Source: Pseudomonadota bacterium | GTDB lineage: Bacteria; Pseudomonadota; Gammaproteobacteria; Burkholderiales; Rhodocyclaceae | NCBI GenBank assembly: GCA_018241685.1 | Contig: JAFEDJ010000067.1 | Span: forward strand, 1-64,000 | Direction: 5' to 3' | DNA: 64,000 nucleotides | Shown here: piece after piece, positions 45,067-52,670 of the stretch | Layout: each line of letters begins with the position of its first letter | Numbering within the stretch: the stretch's first letter is position 1 | Program-made: the position numbers and the translations under genes | The notes under the pieces: generated by a model | Seen by the model: the letters and a program-made list of their open reading frames with translations, nothing else | The model's database searches: none | What the model was told of the DNA's origin: nothing

Positions 45067-46751
45067 CGATGCGGTTGATGCCGCGGATCGAGCTTCGAAT
45101 CCGTCCTTTGCTGGGTCTGCGGCCTGCACGGCATTGGTTGGCACTCATGCTCGGCATGGCTGCACTGCCTGTACATGCGGCGCTGCCGCCGGGCATGGAG
45201 TCGCCGGTGGTGACATTGACCGCGGGGCTGGCGACGATGGCCGGTATGGCTGGAGCGTATCTGTTCTTGCGGCGTCAGCGTCCGACCCGGCCAGAGAAGA
45301 CCATATCGCCAGTGGAGCAAGGTGACGTCAATGCCTGGTCGGCTGTCGGTACTGAGGTCGGGAACGCGCCGTCGGCGCCAGGTGGTACACGCTATTTCTT
45401 GGAGGCGGCGAGTACCGATCGTGGCATAGAAGGCTGGCTCAATGCGGAAGGTTCTCTGTTCTGGATCAACGGAGCGATCGAGAAGGCCACGGGTTACAGC
45501 GTCAATGAGGTTCTTGCGGGAGGCTTCATCGACCGGCTCGTTTACGACCGGGATCGGCGCTACTGTCGGGATCAGCTTGCCCAAGCTTTGGAAGGGGAGG
45601 CATCCACCGAATTTGAATTGCGACTGGTGACAAAGGACGGGAGAACCGTCTGGATGCTCGGCCGCTGGCAGCCGATCCGTAATGATGAAGGGCTGCTGCT
45701 GGGGCTGCGGGCGACGCTGACCGATATCCAGGCGCGCAAGGAAGCCGAGTACAAGCTGCTGGAGTCGGTTGCCGCGCTACGTCGTGCCCAGGCTCTTTCA
45801 GAGCACTATCTCCGGCGCAGCAACGAGGAGCGTTCCCGCTTGTCCGCGCTGCTGGACGTGGTGCGCGTGGGCATCCTGTTCATGGATTCGGATCGAAGGG
45901 TGGTTTACTGCAATCGTGCGCTCTACGACATCTGGGAACTGGCGCTGGGTGAGAGTTTTGTCGGAGTGCGTGACGTCGTATTGCAGCAACACGTGATGGT
46001 GCGGATTGCGGACCAGGCAGGCTATCAGCGGCATCTTGCCGATGTGCTGAGCAACCGGAAGCCGAGCGAGCCCTTCGAGATCCGCTTCCTCGACGGCCGT
46101 ATCGTGACCGATTTTTCGCGTGTGGTGCCGGGGCCGGACGGGACCCGGCCCATCGGTCGCATCTGGGTCTTCGAGGACGTGACCGAGCAGCGCAAGGTGG
46201 CGGGGCAATTGATGCGCCTGGCGGAGCGCGATCCGCTGACCAATATCTACAACCGGCGGCGCTTCCATGAGGAACTGGAGCGCATGCTGGCCGATGGTTG
46301 CCGTCATGCGGAAGATATTGGTTTGCTGTCCATCGATCTGGATGGCTTCAAGCCGGTCAACGACAATTTCGGCCATCAGGCTGGCGACCGAGTGCTGATC
46401 GGCCTGGCTGCTGCAGTGGTCGCGGTGGTACGCCGCAACGAGATGTTCTTCCGGATGGGGGGCGACGAGTTCGCGATCCTGGTGCCATCGGGTACGAAGA
46501 CTGAACTGACCGAACTGGCGCGCAGGGTGTGTGCCTGCATTGCAGCTCTGCGCTTCGACTGTGGAGCCGAAAGCGTTGGTGTGACGGCCAGTATCGGCAT
46601 TGCGATCAGCTCCGACTGCGGAAACCATGGAGAGTCCTTGATCGGTGCGGCGGATCGGGCAATGTACGTGGCCAAGTCCCGTGGGGGCAATGGCTGGGCA
46701 TTTGCCGAAAGTGATGAGGAGCGACTGGATCGCTCTGGCGCGGCGGGCTAG
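45063..46751 (+). CDS. PAS-PAS diguanylate cyclase
   Basis: 562 residues. N-terminal hydrophobic segments (about 22-42 and 48-70), PAS 1 (about 115-225), coiled coil, PAS 2 (about 255-375), GGDEF (about 385-550) with RMGGDEFAIL intact. The I-site position reads RRNE rather than RxxD, so canonical product inhibition is probably lost. The GTG start is within the argA stop; ATG at 45069 is an alternative. Confidence 0.9.
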   Translation: MTMRLMPRIELRIRPLLGLRPARHWLALMLGMAALPVHAALPPGMESPVVTLTAGLATMAGMAGAYLFLRRQRPTRPEKTISPVEQGDVNAWSAVGTEVGNAPSAPGGTRYFLEAASTDRGIEGWLNAEGSLFWINGAIEKATGYSVNEVLAGGFIDRLVYDRDRRYCRDQLAQALEGEASTEFELRLVTKDGRTVWMLGRWQPIRNDEGLLLGLRATLTDIQARKEAEYKLLESVAALRRAQALSEHYLRRSNEERSRLSALLDVVRVGILFMDSDRRVVYCNRALYDIWELALGESFVGVRDVVLQQHVMVRIADQAGYQRHLADVLSNRKPSEPFEIRFLDGRIVTDFSRVVPGPDGTRPIGRIWVFEDVTEQRKVAGQLMRLAERDPLTNIYNRRRFHEELERMLADGCRHAEDIGLLSIDLDGFKPVNDNFGHQAGDRVLIGLAAAVVAVVRRNEMFFRMGGDEFAILVPSGTKTELTELARRVCACIAALRFDCGAESVGVTASIGIAISSDCGNHGESLIGAADRAMYVAKSRGGNGWAFAESDEERLDRSGAAG

Positions 46752-46815
46752 AATCTTGCTATCCCATGGGCGGCAGCGGTGCTGCTCCGGAATCCCAATC
46801 GAGAGGTGAAGAAAC

Positions 46816-47088
46816 ATGGCACGGATGGTCAACTGTGTGAAGCTCGGCCGAGAGGCTGAAGGTCTGGATCTGCCGCCGATTCCCGGCGAACTTGGCAAGA
46901 AGGTCTTCGAGAACGTTTCGAAGGAAGGCTGGCAGCAGTGGGTCAAGCATCAGACCATGCTGATCAACGAAAACCGTCTGAACCTGATGGATGCGCGTGC
47001 GCGCAAGTACCTGGCCGAGCAGATGGAGCGCTACTTCTTTGGTGGTGGCGCCGATCAGATCGGAGGCTATGTTCCGCCCAAGTCCTGA
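46816..47088 (+). CDS. yggX: Fe(2+)-trafficking protein YggX
   Basis: 90 residues. MARMVNCVKLGREAEGLD with conserved Cys7, and NENRLNLMDARARKYL, the standard YggX signatures. Cytosolic protein protecting Fe-S clusters and iron traffic under oxidative stress. GAGGTGAAG ribosome site. A terminator follows and lies inside the end of the converging flagellar gene. Confidence 0.97.
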   Translation: MARMVNCVKLGREAEGLDLPPIPGELGKKVFENVSKEGWQQWVKHQTMLINENRLNLMDARARKYLAEQMERYFFGGGADQIGGYVPPKS

Positions 47089-47102
47089 GTCGCGGTTCAG
47101 CT

Positions 47103-47423
47103 TTATACAGCTTGTGCGGCCCCGGTTTTCGGGGCCGTAGTCTTTTGGGCGCCTTGTTCGAGGCTGTATAGCCAGGCCAGCAGCTCGGCGACCGCCACAT
47201 AGAGTTCGGGCGGAATGCGGGCGTCCAGGTCCACCTGCATCAAGAGTGCGACGAGCTCGGGGGATTCATGCACATAGACCCCGGCCTCCTTGGCACGGGC
47301 GATGATCTCTGCCGCGATCAGGCCGCGCCCCTTGGCCACCACCGTGGGGGCCGATGCGTTGGCGTTGTAGGCCAGTGCGACAGCTTCGGCCCGCACTTCC
47401 GAGGGTGCTTCGGGGCGGTTCAT
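47103..47423 (-). CDS. FlhB C-terminal-domain-like protein
   Basis: 106 residues. Resembles the cytoplasmic end of FlhB/EscU: AVALAYN, VVAKGRGLIAAEIIARAKEAGVYV, IPPELYVAVAELLAWLY. It lacks the TM domain and the self-cleaving NPTH motif. Small FlhB-like proteins (FhlB) encoded next to fliK can replace the FlhB C-domain in export switching. Overlaps the fliK-like gene by four bases. Confidence 0.85.
   Translation of the reverse strand: MNRPEAPSEVRAEAVALAYNANASAPTVVAKGRGLIAAEIIARAKEAGVYVHESPELVALLMQVDLDARIPPELYVAVAELLAWLYSLEQGAQKTTAPKTGAAQAV
47115..47146 (+). terminator. Intrinsic terminator of yggX (inside the end of the flhB-like gene)
   Basis: CGGCCCCG-GTTTT-CGGGGCCG followed by TAGTCTTTT. 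The minus strand has no U-tract, so it acts only in the plus direction. The sequence also encodes the last residues of the minus-strand flhB-like gene. Confidence 0.88.
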
Positions 47424-48724
47424 TGCCTGCCTCTGAGTTCGGCAACCAGCCCGGTGAGCGGTACGTTCGCGGCTGCGAGCGAGTCGGCAAGGCGCGACTC
47501 CCCGGACTGCAGCGCTTCGCGGGTGGTGCTGTCGTCGGCGATCAGGCGCACCGCCACGCCGGCTGGGGTCAAGTGCAGGCGGGCCTCGATGCCACCGAGG
47601 CTGGGGAGGGTCAGCCGGAGGGTGGAGTTCCAGTAGGGCTCGGGCTGTTGATCATCGCTGTCGCGTGCGTCGCGGGATGGGTCTTCGATTTCCCATTCCA
47701 TGATCTGCCCGGGCCAGATCTGCCCTTGCCAGACGGCCTGATGGGTGGCAAGGGTGTCCAGTTGCTGATGCACGATGGGCAGCAGCTTCTCGGCAATCGG
47801 TGCGGCACTGTCGGTTTTACCGCCGGAAAGGGGGGTACTGGCCTGATTGCCGGTTGTGTCCTCAGTGCTTCGTCTCCCCTGTGGCTCCACGGTAGCATCA
47901 CGTCGAGTTGCACTGCTGGCCTGATTGCTGGTTGCGTCCTCCGTGCTGCGCCTTCCCTGTGGCTCCACCGCATCCTCACGTCGAGTCGTACCGGCCTCCT
48001 GATTGTTGGCCGTGTCCTGAGCGCCATTGAAGAGCATTTCCCAGGGGGAGGGCAGAACCATCTCTGCAGGCTGCCCGCCAGCCGGGGAGGGGGGAGACGA
48101 TTGGAGGCCGCTGATGGGTGCTTGCAGTATTGCCGGCATGCTGCCCTGGGGTTCCTTGCGCAAGGTGGCTGTGTCCAATTGCCCCGATAGCCAGCGCGCC
48201 TGATGGGCCTCGTAGAACAGGCCGCTTTCCGTGACGGCTGTGCCGAGTTGGCCGGCCAGCTGGCTTGTGGCTGCAGGTGTTTGTGGTGCGGCTGGCAGCA
48301 GTGGCTGGCCACCATTGAGACTGGCACTGGGCACCGCCGGCTGGCCGGTCAGCAGGACACTGATGAGTTTTCCGGTCTGACTAAGGGCTGCCTGGCTTGA
48401 TGTGGCAGTGTCGCCAGTCGGCTGGGCCAGGGTGGCCATGATGGCCTGAGGCGTGACCTTGCTGACGATGAGTTCGAGAGTGTCTCCTGCTTTGACCGAT
48501 TGGGGGAGAGACAGGATGACCTCACGCCCGTCGATGCGGGCGTGGTAGGTGTTGTCCTGCGCGGCAGCCTGGAGGCTCGCCGTGATACGCTGCCCCGGCG
48601 TGAAGTCGGGCAGGACGGAGGTGACTGCCCGTACTCGGGCGGTTGGGGCGACAGTTGGCTCGCCGGAGAAAAAACTCACCTCCGAGAGCATCCGCAGGCG
48701 GGAGGCGAGGTCGCCTGGAATCAT
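47420..48724 (-). CDS. FliK-like flagellar hook-length control protein
   Basis: 434 residues. Low-complexity N-terminal and middle part rich in Gln/Ser/Thr, and a C-terminal Flg_hook-like domain (about 330-430, LRLTLPSLGGIEARLHLTPAGVAVRLIA). It carries a 26-residue tandem repeat (EPQGRRSTED). The position with the flhB-like gene agrees with a hook-length/export specificity role. A separate housekeeping fliK may exist elsewhere. Confidence 0.78.
   Translation of the reverse strand: MIPGDLASRLRMLSEVSFFSGEPTVAPTARVRAVTSVLPDFTPGQRITASLQAAAQDNTYHARIDGREVILSLPQSVKAGDTLELIVSKVTPQAIMATLAQPTGDTATSSQAALSQTGKLISVLLTGQPAVPSASLNGGQPLLPAAPQTPAATSQLAGQLGTAVTESGLFYEAHQARWLSGQLDTATLRKEPQGSMPAILQAPISGLQSSPPSPAGGQPAEMVLPSPWEMLFNGAQDTANNQEAGTTRREDAVEPQGRRSTEDATSNQASSATRRDATVEPQGRRSTEDTTGNQASTPLSGGKTDSAAPIAEKLLPIVHQQLDTLATHQAVWQGQIWPGQIMEWEIEDPSRDARDSDDQQPEPYWNSTLRLTLPSLGGIEARLHLTPAGVAVRLIADDSTTREALQSGESRLADSLAAANVPLTGLVAELRGRQ
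47838..48020 (-). repeat. 78-bp tandem repeat in the fliK-like gene
   Basis: Copies begin at 47838 and 47916 with the same CTGGCCTGATTG motif; a third partial copy begins near 47993 with three extra bases. The encoded unit is 26 residues including EPQGRRSTEDxTxNQAS. In-frame spacing means copy number can change length without frameshift. Confidence 0.85.
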
Positions 48725-48751
48725 GGTGAGATCACCTGCCAGCCCCTACCC

Positions 48752-49096
48752 TTACGTCTGATCGGGGTCGCCGTAGGCCTTGCGCACATTCCGTTCTCTT
48801 GCGCCGCCAGACAGCAACTGACGTACGTTGTCCATCCAGGGTTCGGTGTGCACGCGCACTTCTTTGTCGTCATCAAGGATGCGGCGAATCAGCGCCACTT
48901 TTCTCTGGCGCTCTTCCTCGGGCATGCGTTTCTGACGGCCCGGAAATGCAAGGGCTTCCTCGACGCCGAGACGGTCGCGCAGGGATGCCACCTGCCGTTC
49001 AAGGCGTGAGAGACGATCCCAGTCGTTGGCGCGGGCTGCATCGACCATCTCGGTCGAGTAGGTGCTCATTTGTTCCAGCAGGGCAAGGGAACTCAT
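48752..49096 (-). CDS. fliT: Flagellar chaperone FliT
   Basis: 114 residues, all helical, LLEQMSTYSTEMVDAARANDWDRLSRLERQ: the FliT N-terminal pattern. It binds FliD before export and in enterics inhibits FlhDC. Lies 19 bases after fliS. Confidence 0.88.
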   Translation of the reverse strand: MSSLALLEQMSTYSTEMVDAARANDWDRLSRLERQVASLRDRLGVEEALAFPGRQKRMPEEERQRKVALIRRILDDDKEVRVHTEPWMDNVRQLLSGGARERNVRKAYGDPDQT

Positions 49097-49115
49097 GCAA
49101 ATATCTCCGGCAGTC

Positions 49116-49529
49116 TTAACGGTTGGCCTGGTCGGGGGTGCCGATTTCTTCCCAGGCGCCTTTCAGTTCGGAAAGCAGCTTCGCGACTTCATCGAGGGCC
49201 GGCTTGCTGTTGTGCAGGTTGGCGTAGAGGAGTCGCTGCATCATGTACTCATACAGGGCGCCCAAGCGTTCTGCAAGATCTCCTCCCGCTTCGTAATCGA
49301 GGCTGACCTTGAGGCCGTTGCCGATGATCTCGATCGCGTGGGAGATTGCCTTGCCTTTGGCGGGGACGTTTTGCGCTTCAAGAGCGGCCGTAGCCGTCCC
49401 GATCTGCAGAAGCGCACCTTCAAACAGCATCAGGATCAGCTTGTGCGGGTCGGCAGTGGAAACCCCAGTTTCGAAACCGACTTCGCTGTAGGCTGCGGCG
49501 GCACGACGGGCGGCGAGGCCGAACGACAT
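49116..49529 (-). CDS. fliS: Flagellin export chaperone FliS
   Basis: 137 residues. YSEVGFETGVSTADPHKLILMLFEGAL is the conserved FliS core. It binds the flagellin C-terminus and prevents premature assembly. Follows fliD by 31 bases. Confidence 0.95.
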   Translation of the reverse strand: MSFGLAARRAAAAYSEVGFETGVSTADPHKLILMLFEGALLQIGTATAALEAQNVPAKGKAISHAIEIIGNGLKVSLDYEAGGDLAERLGALYEYMMQRLLYANLHNSKPALDEVAKLLSELKGAWEEIGTPDQANR

Positions 49530-49560
49530 CTTGTTCTCCGTTTGGGTTGAGCTTTACGGC

Positions 49561-50931
49561 TTATTTACTAAGGAGCGCGAGCTGTTGGGTAAGGTAGGTG
49601 CTTGTTGTGCTCATGCTCGCCATTGTGGTGTCCAGGGCGGTGAACTGTGCCCGGTAAGTTTGTTCAATGATGCTCAGCCGATTGTTGAGTGCAGTGATCT
49701 GTTTCCCAATACTGGTAACGCTTGAATTCAAGCCGTTCGTGCGGCTGGCAATGACGCCAGTAGTGCCCAACAGGTTGGTCGTTGTGGTTTTCAACGAACT
49801 GCCATAGGCGCTGATGGCCGATGCAACTGCAGAAAAATTGGTGCTGGCTGCTGTGTCGAATTTTGTGCTGTCAAGTTGAAGACTGCCATCCGACTGGAAC
49901 GATATCCCCAGCGAACTGAGCGTTTTGTACGCATTGCTCGACAAGCTGCTGGGTACGTTGGTCAATGCGGCCCTGACTTGCGACTGAACGCTGCGCAGAG
50001 ACGAGTCGCCGTTGAGAACGGCGCCCGTCTTGGATGTGGCATCGTAGGCACCAAGGCTCTTGATCGATGAATTCAGGCTGTTGTAGGCGTTGACGAAGGC
50101 CGTGAGCTTGCTCTTCAAGGCCGAGTTGTCCCGTGTCAGCGTCAGGCTGGTAGAGCCTTCTTTGGCGAGCGTCAAGGTGACGCCATCGATGGCGTCAGAC
50201 ACGGTATTGCCGTTGGCTTTTACGGTGATGCCCTGGATCTGGACGATGGCGTCGGTGGCTGGGGTTTCCGCGAAATCGCTATTGCTGATGGAGGCCGCGG
50301 CGCCCTTGAACGCGACCGTTCCGCCCAATGTAATCGTGTTCGCGGTCCCGGCCTGATCTGCCGTGAGCTGGAGATGCTGCAATCCGTTGCTGTCCGTAAC
50401 CGTGCTGGCGCTCACGCCTGCACCGGCGTTGTTGATTGCATCGCGCAGGGCACTCAGAGTGTTCTGGCTCTTGTCCAGCGTGATGGTGACGGCCGCGTTG
50501 CTGCCTTGTTGGATCGTCAGCGTGCGTGTGTCGTCACTGCCAAAATCCAACGCCGGATCGCCGGATTGAAATGTTGAGTTGAGCGCCAAGGTCTGGCTGC
50601 TACCCAGTTTAGTGACATTGACGGAGTAAGTGCCTGCGACTGCAGAGCTTGTGGTGGTTGCCGATGCAATCGTCGAATCGGCAACTGTTGCATTGAAAGA
50701 GGCAAAAGCTGCCGTCGGACTCTGTAAAATTGCCGGTGTCAGCGCACTGGCGGCCGATTGCAGAGAGGATATGGCGCTCTTGAGGGTGCCGAGCGCCGAA
50801 ATCTTCGACTGATAGCTGCTTTGTTGGGTCTGGAGCTGGGTAAGAGGCTGTCGCTCGACATTCATCAACCCCGTGACGATGGATTCGACGTTTAGCCCCG
50901 ACCCGATGCCGGCGGATGAAAGGGTTGCCAT
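49561..50931 (-). CDS. fliD: Flagellar filament cap protein FliD
   Basis: 456 residues. N-terminal SSAGIGSGLNVESIVTGLM and C-terminal coiled coil typical of FliD (HAP2). Forms the pentameric cap for flagellin polymerisation. Ser/Thr/Ala-rich centre. Lower GC than surrounding housekeeping genes. A FliA-type promoter lies 38 bases upstream. Confidence 0.96.
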   Translation of the reverse strand: MATLSSAGIGSGLNVESIVTGLMNVERQPLTQLQTQQSSYQSKISALGTLKSAISSLQSAASALTPAILQSPTAAFASFNATVADSTIASATTTSSAVAGTYSVNVTKLGSSQTLALNSTFQSGDPALDFGSDDTRTLTIQQGSNAAVTITLDKSQNTLSALRDAINNAGAGVSASTVTDSNGLQHLQLTADQAGTANTITLGGTVAFKGAAASISNSDFAETPATDAIVQIQGITVKANGNTVSDAIDGVTLTLAKEGSTSLTLTRDNSALKSKLTAFVNAYNSLNSSIKSLGAYDATSKTGAVLNGDSSLRSVQSQVRAALTNVPSSLSSNAYKTLSSLGISFQSDGSLQLDSTKFDTAASTNFSAVASAISAYGSSLKTTTTNLLGTTGVIASRTNGLNSSVTSIGKQITALNNRLSIIEQTYRAQFTALDTTMASMSTTSTYLTQQLALLSK

Positions 50932-50968
50932 GGCACTCCTCCGTGTTGCTGTGTTCCTGCTGGATTTG

Positions 50969-50995
50969 CTTACGGCCGATGCTTGAAAAACTTGA
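50969..50995 (-). promoter_or_regulatory. FliA (sigma-28) promoter of fliD
   Basis: Minus strand: TCAA-N15-GCCGTAAG against the consensus TAAA-N15-GCCGATAA. Confidence 0.65.
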
Positions 50996-51052
50996 GTGCA
51001 TCAGCGGATAGCAAATTCATCAGCATAAATCGTGCCCATCTCTGGCGTTGCA

Positions 51053-51081
51053 TAAAAAAACAAACCCACCGGGTGGTGGGT
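51053..51081 (-). terminator. Intrinsic terminator after flaG
   Basis: The minus strand shows ACCCACC-ACCC-GGTGGGT followed by TTGTTTTTTTATG. Separates flaG from fliD. Confidence 0.85.
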
Positions 51082-51093
51082 ACTGGAGGTGGA

Positions 51094-51477
51094 TCAAACT
51101 TTTTGCTTGACCAGCAGACCTTGTAGTTTGTCCAGCGCCTTGGCGATGGCCAGTACTTCTTCCGACGGTATCTGGCGAAGCACCTTCTTGGATTCGGTAT
51201 CGACAACCTTTACTACGGTTGTTCCGGTGTCTTTGTCGATCGAAAACTGCAGACTTTGAGCGGTTTGCTTGATGACATCCTGAATCTGGTTGACCGCTTG
51301 GGCCAGCTGATCCGGGCTCAGTTGTGTGGCTTTGTCTGCCTCGGTGATGCTCTTTGCCGCGGAGGTTTCGCCGCTTGATGGGGTGGCATCTGCCTGACGG
51401 CTACCGTCCACCGCGGTAAGCGGTTTGGCTGGCGTGGTGTATTGCATCGCGCCCGAACCGACGGGTTGAATGCTCAT
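51094..51477 (-). CDS. flaG: FlaG family flagellar protein
   Basis: 127 residues. C-terminal half LQFSIDKDTGTTVVKVVDTESKKVLRQIPSEEVLAIAKAL is the FlaG domain. Influences filament length. The ATG at 51477 is preferred over 51483 because GGGAG then has six-base spacing. Confidence 0.95.
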   Translation of the reverse strand: MSIQPVGSGAMQYTTPAKPLTAVDGSRQADATPSSGETSAAKSITEADKATQLSPDQLAQAVNQIQDVIKQTAQSLQFSIDKDTGTTVVKVVDTESKKVLRQIPSEEVLAIAKALDKLQGLLVKQKV

Positions 51478-51495
51478 GATCATCTCCCATTTGTG

Positions 51496-51527
51496 CAGAA
51501 AGCGCCGCTCCCTTTACGGTGCGGCGC
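51496..51527 (-). terminator. Probable terminator after fliC
   Basis: Minus strand: GCGCCGC-N12-GCGGCGC followed by TTTCTG. Short U-run, so readthrough into flaG is possible. Confidence 0.5.
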
Positions 51528-51560
51528 CTGCTGCGGCGAAATTTAAAAGCTTGGCGCCGC

Positions 51561-52415
51561 TTAGCGCAGGAGGGACAGCACGTTATTGGGCATGCTGTTG
51601 GCCTGTGCCACCATGGCCGTACCGGCTTGTTGCAGGATCTGGCCGCGGGTCATGTTGGCGGTTTCCTGGGCGAAGTCGGCGTCCATGATGCGGCCGCGGG
51701 ACGACTTGGCGTTTTCGGATGCGACCTGCAAGGTCTGAACGACCGAGCTGAAGCGGTTTTGGACAGCGCCCCATTGGCCGCGTGCATTGTTGACAGTGGT
51801 CAGGGCCTGGTCAATGGCGTCGATGGCCGCCGCCGCGCCGGCGCTGGTCGAGCCGGAGATGTAGGCAGCGGTCATTGCACCGGCGGAGGTCGCCCCGGCG
51901 AACTGGCCCGTCGCCAACTCGATGTTGGCGCTGGAAACCGTGATCTGATCGGTGGTTGCAGTGCCCGCGCCGACTTGGAAACTGAAGTCCGAGGTGCCGC
52001 TCAGGATGCTCTGACCGTTGAAGGACGTGCCGCTCATGACACGCGAAATTTCCTGGTTCAACTGCTGGAATTCTGCGTCGAGGTTGGCACGGTCGCCACT
52101 CGTATAGGTGCCGTTGGACGACTGCACGGCCAGCTCGCGCATGCGCTGCAGGTTGTCCGTGATGGCCTGCATCGCGCTTTCAGCCGTCTGCGCCATGGAC
52201 ACGCCGTCGTTCGCATTGCGAATCGCCACGTCGAAACCCTTGGCCTGCGAATTCATCCGGTCCGCAATCGCCAAACCTGCCGCGTCATCGGCTGCGCTGT
52301 TGATGCGCAGACCCGACGACAGCCGTTGCACCGACTTGGCAAGGCCCGCTTGGGACATGGACAGGTTGCGCTGGGCATTCAGCGACATCGAGTTGGTGTT
52401 GATTGTGGCAGCCAT
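51561..52415 (-). CDS. fliC: Flagellin
   Basis: 284 residues with conserved N-terminal D0/D1 (INTNSMSLNAQRNL, RINSAADDAAGLAIADRM) and C-terminal D1/D0 (GRIMDADFAQETANMTRGQILQQA). The central D2/D3 is short (about 155-195) and Ala/Ser/Thr-rich, so it has few surface domains; the ST residues could be glycosylated. GGAG ribosome site. Confidence 0.97.
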   Translation of the reverse strand: MAATINTNSMSLNAQRNLSMSQAGLAKSVQRLSSGLRINSAADDAAGLAIADRMNSQAKGFDVAIRNANDGVSMAQTAESAMQAITDNLQRMRELAVQSSNGTYTSGDRANLDAEFQQLNQEISRVMSGTSFNGQSILSGTSDFSFQVGAGTATTDQITVSSANIELATGQFAGATSAGAMTAAYISGSTSAGAAAAIDAIDQALTTVNNARGQWGAVQNRFSSVVQTLQVASENAKSSRGRIMDADFAQETANMTRGQILQQAGTAMVAQANSMPNNVLSLLR

Positions 52416-52509
52416 GATGGTTCTCCTTAATTCCGTTCAAGATAAGCGTTTCGGCTTAACTTTGGTTCGCCTTGCCCGGTCCGTGTAAGGCAACCGCCGT
52501 TGAATTCAT

Positions 52510-52536
52510 TAACGGAGTCGACAGCTAGGACTTTAG
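52510..52536 (-). promoter_or_regulatory. FliA (sigma-28) promoter of fliC
   Basis: Minus strand: TAAA-N15-TCCGTTAA against TAAA-N15-GCCGATAA; exact spacing, six of eight in the -10. It starts about 95 bases upstream of the flagellin start. The rest of 52416-52670 holds no gene. Confidence 0.8.
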
Positions 52537-52670
52537 AGATTTGTAGATTTTTTTGTAGGGAATGATCTTACAAGATCTGATCCCACCTCTCCGTGTCTCT
52601 TGATAGCGGCGCGGTTTATCAAAGCTTTAGGGCGATTTACTGGCCGGGGTGCGGTTGGTTCCGGACGCTG

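Noticed and set aside
42274..45144. 956-codon minus-strand frame antisense to pap and argA
   Set aside because: Mirror of GC-rich coding strands; His/Arg-rich composition with no domain, while the plus-strand genes are certain.
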